DNA of 64,000 nt, from assembly GCA_000507305.1 (NCBI GenBank), contig DF239284.1, forward strand, positions 71,815-135,814. The letters run 5' to 3'. The DNA comes from Breviolum minutum Mf 1.05b.01. Taxonomy: Eukaryota; Sar; Dinophyceae; Suessiales; Symbiodiniaceae. The position numbers and the translations under genes are program-made. Every line of letters begins with the position of its first letter. Positions within the stretch are counted from its first letter, which is position 1. The notes beneath the pieces were generated by a model that ran no database searches, was not told where the DNA came from, and worked only from the letters and a program-made list of their open reading frames with translations. Shown here one piece after another: positions 58,787 to 64,000 of the stretch.

Positions 58787-59219
58787 GATATACTGATATA
58801 TTGCTATAAATTCTGGGGCGTTCTAAAAAAAGCTGCGCACTTTAGGATCGGAAATTATATATACATCATCCTGAAAAATGCCTCTGGCTAGCTGGTTAGC
58901 TGGTAATGTCTACTATAGTGACTTCATGGTTGAGGAGTTTCAGAAGGCTTCCTGTCAATGATATAACCTACTCTTCCACGATCCAAGCAGAGAGATGGAG
59001 ACCGTGACTGCTTGGGTAGCTGTACTATGATCTCTGCCTTCTTATACAAACAAGCAGCTTGTCATAATACCCATTGTGAAACAATGTGAAATCTAAAAAA
59101 CATGACTTTGAAATTTGCACTTCAAAATAGAACAGTGGAAAAGACTTGCACATTCACTATATCTTAAAAAAGAAAGCCATAAATTGCAAATCTGCAACCC
59201 GGAACGTTGTTGAGCAAAA

Positions 59220-59286
59220 GGTGTGAAGTCCCCCAAACGACAAAATTGGAAGCTGCAAAAAGATGACTTCCCTCCAGGATCTGAAA
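59220..59286 (+). CDS. Candidate exon with donor
   Basis: The plus frame reads GVKSPKRQNWKLQKDDFPPG then SER, meeting GTATCT at 59287. The minus strand is also open (PGGKSSFCSFQFCRLGDF). Weak. Confidence 0.27.
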
Positions 59287-59311
59287 GGTATCTACTCCTC
59301 CAAGGTTTACC

Positions 59312-59506
59312 TACTTGGATGGCCCGGTGGAAGTTAGGATCTTCCAAGGTTTTCACCCCAAAAGGTAGCTTTTTCGGAAGGGAAATGGAACCCCTTATTT
59401 CAGGGAAATCCAGGTTGCTGAAATATTATAACCTACTTATAAATGGGATATATTGGGCTTATAACCCATTTACTAACCATTTACTAACTTCCTGGGACAT
59501 CCAAGC
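59312..59506. repeat. MITE family E, with an internal insertion
   Basis: TACTTGGATGGCCCGGTGGA left; CTTCCTGGGACATCCAAG right. About 60 extra bases (AAGGTTTTCACCCC onward) follow the left arm. Confidence 0.75.
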
Positions 59507-59824
59507 ACCCTGTGATAACATAGCATATCGCTGGCTGCGAACTTCCTCATGTTCAATTTACATAGTGCTTCTTGTTGCTAGCGACATAGTTGCTTTTTGG
59601 TCTATATATATTTATAGATATATATGTTTCGTGGCTCCCTTCTTTTTCGAAAAGTAACATCGTCCCGATTCCCCAGCAAGATTTACGAAAGAGCCAGGTT
59701 TCGTAGTTAGCTTTATGAAGGGATAATATTCCGATAGTGGTCAATTTCGGAATCTCCCATAGTATTTGGGTGGGTTGCTTGACGGTCCGTCATGTTATTT
59801 AGTACCTGGAATTTATTGGGCAGA

Positions 59825-59969
59825 TGAGCAACATTCAAAACCTGTATGACATTCCATTGCACTGGTTGGTTCATAGGGATCTTTATAATCGCTTATTATA
59901 ATCCTTATACATAACTGTGTAGTAAAATCCTCTTTAGGCAAAAAAAGCCAGGTTTTTTTTCATTGCTCA
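59825..59969. repeat. MITE family B, subfamily 2, reference copy
   Basis: TGAGCAACATTCAAAACCTG left; GGTTTTTTTTCATTGCTCA right. Confidence 0.82.
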
Positions 59970-60249
59970 AGTGTGAGGTCACAAATTTTACAATCAAATG
60001 GCGTTTAAAAACTCGTCGTTCATCAAAAATAGCTGGCATATAAGGATTCAAATAAAGGGTCCCCAAAAAAGCTCCCTCCCAATCGAAGATTACAAAAATC
60101 ATCCAAAATGTATCCGTAAGCAACTCAGGGTTTTATGCACCTCAACTCAACACTCAACAAAACACCTGTTATAAAAGCTGATAGCAGATTCCGCAGTGAT
60201 CATAGCAATTGATACGTTGAGTGTAACACCCTATTGCGACCAAAGTAAT

Positions 60250-60405
60250 TGAGCCACGAAAAAAAAAAAAAAACTCTTACTTTCAATGAAATACTGGTTG
60301 TTTACTAGGGATCCCTGTGTTGGTTTGTTATAGTCCTTACATAACTGCCTAGCATTTCATCCACTTACATACCCTAAACAACAACCTGAGGCCCGTTTTT
60401 CACCA
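60250..60405. repeat. MITE family B
   Basis: TGAGCCACGAAAAAAAAAAA left; GGCCCGTTTTTCACCATTCA right. Confidence 0.78.
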
Positions 60406-60530
60406 TTCAGAACAGCTCAGGCTCAGACTTCTGACATCCTCACGTCTCGACTCCTGTCTCGGAGCCTGGAAGATGGGCCCCAAAAAAAAAACAGTTAGGA
60501 GAGTAGGGCTAGTTAGAATTCCACTGAAAT

Positions 60531-60632
60531 GGGGGTTTCCTAAAATGCTGGTACCCAACAACCATTGGTTTTCCTACCTAAAAATGATCAATTTGGAGTG
60601 TTTTGGGGGTACCACCATTTAAGGAAACACCC
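60531..60632. repeat. MITE family A, subfamily 2
   Basis: GGGGGTTTCCTAAAATGCTG left; CACCATTTAAGGAAACACCC right. It is the reverse orientation of the copy at 56187. Confidence 0.84.
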
Positions 60633-60779
60633 AAATAGGGGTAATTTATAACTTATGACCCCAGGGATACACCCATTCATTTTCAACTAATTGATAGGGC
60701 AGAAAGTTATAAGTCCCCCTATTTGTAAAGATCCGGTTCGGGAGGTGTTGGCGTCCTATTTTTTGTTAGGCTTCCAGTT

Positions 60780-60842
60780 TGTACGAGACTCGCATGCGTG
60801 ATGCTACGAGTCTCGAACTCAAGACCGCTAAAAAGAAAAACT
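60780..60842 (+). CDS. Candidate short exon
   Basis: After GGCTTCCAG the frame reads YETRMRDATSLELKTAKKKN. It carries an inverted repeat, CGAGACTCG / CGAGTCTCG. Charged composition; the 3' limit is unclear because of poly-T downstream. Confidence 0.3.
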
Positions 60843-61016
60843 GTTTTTGCCAGTTCTATTTCAAGGGTTCCTCCTTTTTTTTTAGTTTCTTTCTATTGTT
60901 TAGCAAGGGTTTCTTTTTTTGGGATGTCCACTTTTGTGGGGATGCCATTGTTTTAGGGTTTCATTTCTATGTGAGCCCTATGTTTTTTGCCTTCCACTTT
61001 CTTTTGGCTAGATTTT

Positions 61017-61075
61017 TGCGCATGTCATCCAACCTCGATGGGGAGTTCACCATGAAACCTGGAAAACTGCCAGGG
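61017..61075 (+). CDS. Candidate short exon
   Basis: The plus frame reads RMSSNLDGEFTMKPGKLPG directly before a family L element. No donor identified. It could be part of the gene containing the 60780 segment. Confidence 0.28.
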
Positions 61076-61079
61076 TTGT

Positions 61080-61175
61080 CTTGGATTTGCGACTGTTCGA
61101 TTTTTGAAAAAGTTCTATCCAAATCTTCTCCCAAATGCTGGTGGAAAAATGGTGATGAATCCCATGGTAGGGAGC
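61080..61175 (+). repeat. Family L element
   Basis: CTTGGATTTGCGACTGTTCG, TCTTCTCCCAAATGCTGGTG, AATGGTGATGAATCCCATGG. Confidence 0.68.
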
Positions 61176-61218
61176 ATCTTCTGTAAAACCTCCAAAGATG
61201 ATACTTATGACTCATAAC

Positions 61219-61320
61219 CTATGAGATCCAAAATGTCCTTGGTTTATATCCCGTGGGAATCTCATCCCACCGCTGGGAATTTTTGTGACGCCTCGTTGAG
61301 GTGGAGTTGACTTTTTGATG
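61219..61320 (-). CDS. Candidate terminal exon, minus strand
   Basis: The minus frame reads KVNSTSTRRHKNSQRWDEIP, TGYKPRTFWIS and TAG at 61219-61221. Basic and polar. No clear acceptor. Confidence 0.34.
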   Translation of the reverse strand, partial: HQKVNSTSTRRHKNSQRWDEIPTGYKPRTFWIS

Positions 61321-61379
61321 GTAAGGAAATGGAGGATCCAGGTAGGTCATCATCATCCACTTTGTTTTACTTTTAACAG

Positions 61380-61680
61380 GGTAAATCACCGGTTGGGCCA
61401 ATTGCCGGCAATATGTTTTATCTTTTTTCCCAATCGTGATTCAATGGAAAGGGTTCAAACAAGGAAGTTCTTCAACAGGGCGATCCTACTGATCTTCATG
61501 TTCCACTGTCACTGGGAAGTGTGCCTTCCTGGCATCATCAGCCAGCAAGCAACGGAACATGAGCCTTCCGCCCCTTCCCAAAAAAAAATATGTTTGACGA
61601 GAAAATCAGGGTACCTCAACCTGACTCCGCTAATTGGAGAGGGGGATGATATAATCCTCAAAGACCCTCTTCACAAATAG
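61380..61680 (+). CDS. Candidate coding segment
   Basis: Part of a 121-codon plus frame. The best stretches are RDSMERVQTRKFFNRAILLI, FMFHCHWEVCLPGIISQQAT and GYLNLTPLIGEGDDIILKDP, ending LHK and TAG at 61678-61680. A hydrophobic segment (AILLIFMF) could be membrane-associated. Another frame is open in the middle, so intron boundaries are possible. Confidence 0.38.
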
Positions 61681-61794
61681 ATTATTCGCCACTTACAAAC
61701 CATTAAAAAGATTAGTTAACTTCTTCTCTGATCATGCAGGAAATTCTTAGCACCTTGGATTTCCTTAGTTAGAGATTTTTTACGGATTGTACCC

Positions 61795-61899
61795 TGCACC
61801 ACATAACATGCATTTTCAACCCTGTAAATAATGGAATATATGGAATATATTGACAGTTACCGTATCAATCGGCTCAGGATTTCTTCCATCAACAGTAGC
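61795..61899. repeat. MITE family D, diverged
   Basis: ACCCTGCACCACATAACATG left; CAGGATTTCTTCCATCAACA right; CCTGTAAATAATGGAATAT inside. Confidence 0.65.
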
Positions 61900-62041
61900 A
61901 ACGCACATCTGCAACATATCGACAACCACTTCCCAGCCAGCAGAACACCTTGGCCACAGAAGGTGTCTCCTTCACTTGCACGCACCGCTCCTGCCGCAAA
62001 AAATGCAGGTTGTAACCCGCGGAAATTTCCCTTTTGCAGGG

Positions 62042-62198
62042 GTACTTGGAGGATCATCCAGGACCTGTAAGTGGGTTAGGATCACCTAACCATTTATAAG
62101 CCATTTTCATGGCCAATTTGGAAGGGGTCGGAAACAACCCGATCCTTAGGGGACGAAAACGATCACCATGGTTATTAACCTGTATGATCGTCCTCCAA
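62042..62198. repeat. MITE family J
   Basis: TACTTGGAGGATCATCCAGG left; TGTATGATCGTCCTCCAA right; ACGATCACCATGGTTATTAA inside. Confidence 0.8.
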
Positions 62199-62429
62199 TC
62201 CATCTCACAATGTAGCCCCTCTAGCCCATGTTGACAAACACAACCCCTTGTCCGACAACAAAAATCTTGTGCCTCTCAATCTACATGTATTTCCCAAGAG
62301 CTTTAGCCATTTTGCCTCCTTTATTGCCCCAAGAACCCCCCAAACCTACATCTTTTTTTAAGTTGCCTTTTGAGACCTTAGCCTCATCTCTGCCAGCCAA
62401 GGTGATTCCAAGGTCCCCAGAAATGTCCC

Positions 62430-62580
62430 TATGCCCAGTCCGGCAACTCTGCTGGTGGAGGTGGAGCCGTGGTTCCTGGCGACGGTTGTGTGGTCACGTG
62501 ACCTTTCCTGGGTGGTGCCTTGTGGTTCCAGTGGGCCCCACGTGGGATGGGTTTCCCAGTGGTCAGTGGGTAGGAGTTGC
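62430..62580 (-). CDS. Candidate exon, minus strand, Pro-rich
   Basis: The minus frame reads PLTTGKPIPRGAHWNHKAPP, RKGHVTTQPSPGTTAPPPPA, ELPDWA and TAG. Probably a disordered C-terminal tail. The plus strand (SLCPVRQLCWWRWSRG) is less plausible. Confidence 0.33.
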
Positions 62581-62628
62581 TGGATTTGCTAGTTGTTTCA
62601 TCCTAATCCTACCTTTTTTTTTGAATAT

Positions 62629-62740
62629 ACACTCCCTGAAACTTTCAAGAGTAAAAGCCCCTGAAAATAACAAAAGGAAAGGCTTGTCTTCACAACCATC
62701 CATTTTCAGGTGCCATGTCATGCTAGTTTCATGGAGGGTA
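62629..62740. repeat. MITE family F
   Basis: ACTCCCTGAAACTTTCAAGA left; CATGCTAGTTTCATGGAGGG right. Confidence 0.78.
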
Positions 62741-62817
62741 GGTTTTTTTTGAGGGGGTTCAGAAATCTCAACTGGTGCAAGATGTTGATCAATCAACAGT
62801 AGCTTCGCATCCATACC

Positions 62818-62926
62818 CGCCGAGTTCACTAGCATGACAGATAAAACATCCACCATTTCAAAATGTATTCCTATTGAACATGGGGATTTTCCAGCCAGTC
62901 ATGTTAATGAACTCAGGAGGTGTACC
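62818..62926. repeat. MITE family H
   Basis: GCCGAGTTCACTAGCATGAC left; CCAGCCAGTCATGTTAATGA and ACTCAGGAGGTGTA right. Confidence 0.72.
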
Positions 62927-63002
62927 CCTTTTGTTCCGTCCCTCCATTCCAATCAACTAGCATCGTGGATTTTTGGATTTTTGGGATGCTGCTCGGCTTG
63001 GC

Positions 63003-63115
63003 TTACCTTGGATTCGCTTGTTCGATGCCTGGAAATAGTTCCAAAACAATATTCTCCCAAATGGTGGTGAAAAATGGTGATTTAGCATGGTAGAAAGTAA
63101 GAAAGCACCTTCAAC
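63003..63115 (+). repeat. Family L element
   Basis: CCTTGGATTCGCTTGTTCGA, ATTCTCCCAAATGGTGGTGA, GTGATTTAGCATGGTAGAAA, ACCTTCAACAAATCC. Confidence 0.65.
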
Positions 63116-63430
63116 AAATCCAAGTAAGATTTGAACCACCCAAAAAGAAGAACTGGAAAAAAGCGAGCCAGCTACTGTGTATGGGAAGAAGAAAAACCCT
63201 GCAGATTCAACAAGCCCGAATGAGTTGTGTTTTTTTTTGCGCTTTTTAGCCACTTTTAATCATGACACATATCATCTATCCAGAATAAAAGCTGGTGTCT
63301 TATCTCCTCCTCCCTTGACCCTGCACAACCTGGAAACAGGACGGTAAGTTTAAACTTTTTGGGTGGGAAAAACATATGTCAACTAAGGGCTAAAGCATCA
63401 TTTTCCTCCCCCAGCAGAAATCCCTCTAAG

Positions 63431-63489
63431 CTGTGCCTTTCTTTGGTGTCAGCAACCAGGAGGTTGCATCTGAGTCGATAGCAAACCGG
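63431..63489 (+). CDS. Candidate internal exon with GTAAGT donor
   Basis: A CCCTCTAAG acceptor, then VPFFGVSNQEVASESIANR in phase 2 and GTAAGT at 63490. Length fits exactly (2 + 19 codons). The minus strand is open over a longer stretch (DALLLPVCFWNGHSCFPLTR), but the splice pair supports plus. Unknown product. Confidence 0.42.
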
Positions 63490-64000
63490 GTAAGTGGAAA
63501 ACAGCTATGTCCGTTCCAAAAACAAACTGGTAGCAACAAGGCATCTTGGAAAATGACTGGAACGTGAGCATTGATACTTGATACTTCATGTGGAGAAACA
63601 TCCGGTAGACAAACATAGCCATGGAAAATCCCCATCTTTTCCTGATCAGTACCGTCAAAATGCTGGATGTTCCAGCCAGCTATGCTAGTTTACAGGAATG
63701 TAGGATATGTCCTCAAAGTCTTGGAACCCCCCAAAAAAGACGTAGAGACTTGTGAAAAAAATTGTCATTTTTAGCGTCGTTTTTATCCGATTGACTCAAA
63801 AAGAGACAACTTCAGAAGGTTCAACAAAAACGGGTCATCTTTCCAATCTTCCACAGCAAAGGATGCCAGGAAACACTCAATCTGTTTTCTCGTTGGGGAA
63901 GAAGGTGGTAGGAATTATGTAGCTTTCAAAGGAAGGCAATACATACCTGTATATAAGTGGTATATCCTGCCATTTGCGTGATTACATGCTACCACCTGTT
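63490..64000. other. No assignable gene
   Basis: Contains a partial family H element at 63645-63702 (TTCCAGCCAGCTATGCTAGT). The rest looks intronic. Confidence 0.4.

Noticed and set aside
1-64000. CRISPR arrays, rRNA genes, prokaryotic operons
   Set aside because: No spaced identical repeats of CRISPR type, no rRNA-like conserved blocks, and no operon-like gene packing or Shine-Dalgarno pattern.

Overview
The window reads as a dinoflagellate nuclear genome fragment. The strongest evidence is three near-copies of the dinoflagellate spliced leader (DinoSL, ending TTTTGGCTCAAG), all on the minus strand at 12378-12399, 30488-30509 and 943-963. Supporting evidence is a LINE of the type I recall from Symbiodiniaceae (reverse transcriptase, C2H2 fingers, methyltransferase-like C-terminus), short scattered exons, no prokaryotic gene layout, and a dense load of short inverted-repeat elements. 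I cannot name the species.

The clearest locus is 8.07-12.46 kb. A minus-strand terminal exon (8075-8239) is preceded by an intron holding a roughly 100-bp MITE (family A). A 4.06-kb LINE-derived cDNA on the minus strand (8336-12398) has inserted into that MITE. It is flanked by a 12-bp duplication, AAATAATGGAAA, and its 5' end is a DinoSL with one mismatch next to the duplication. The element is therefore a retroposed, trans-spliced mRNA. It carries RT, zinc-finger and methyltransferase-like segments broken by several frameshifts, no visible endonuclease domain, and an unexpected signal-peptide ORF as the first ATG after the leader. A second, smaller RT fragment of another LINE lies at 22.1-22.5 kb.

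Two further leader-tagged regions, 556-963 and about 29.87-30.51 kb, look like retroposed host cDNAs. The second lies in a 28.1-30.5 kb block of degenerate repeated modules next to a GATA microsatellite. AT-rich islands (26.33-26.76 kb and 30.53-31.19 kb) carry decayed coding-like sequence unlike the surroundings.

Most of the rest is MITE or foldback DNA. I call about fourteen repeat families, A to O, usually 100-190 bp per copy, several of them nested. Between them lie short GC-richer islands that I read as host exons, judged by reading frame, amino-acid texture and splice-site-like borders. The best is a two-exon plus-strand gene end (13610-13665 joined to 13886-14057) in which splice phase and frame agree. 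Others with good borders are at 6204, 17332, 18562 (minus), 22939, 23734, 35677, 46465, 48650 (minus), 50565 (minus), 55843, 58530 and 63431. Almost none can be assigned a function, and exons cannot be joined into full genes without transcripts. Gaps of N are at 183-288 and 31333-31452.
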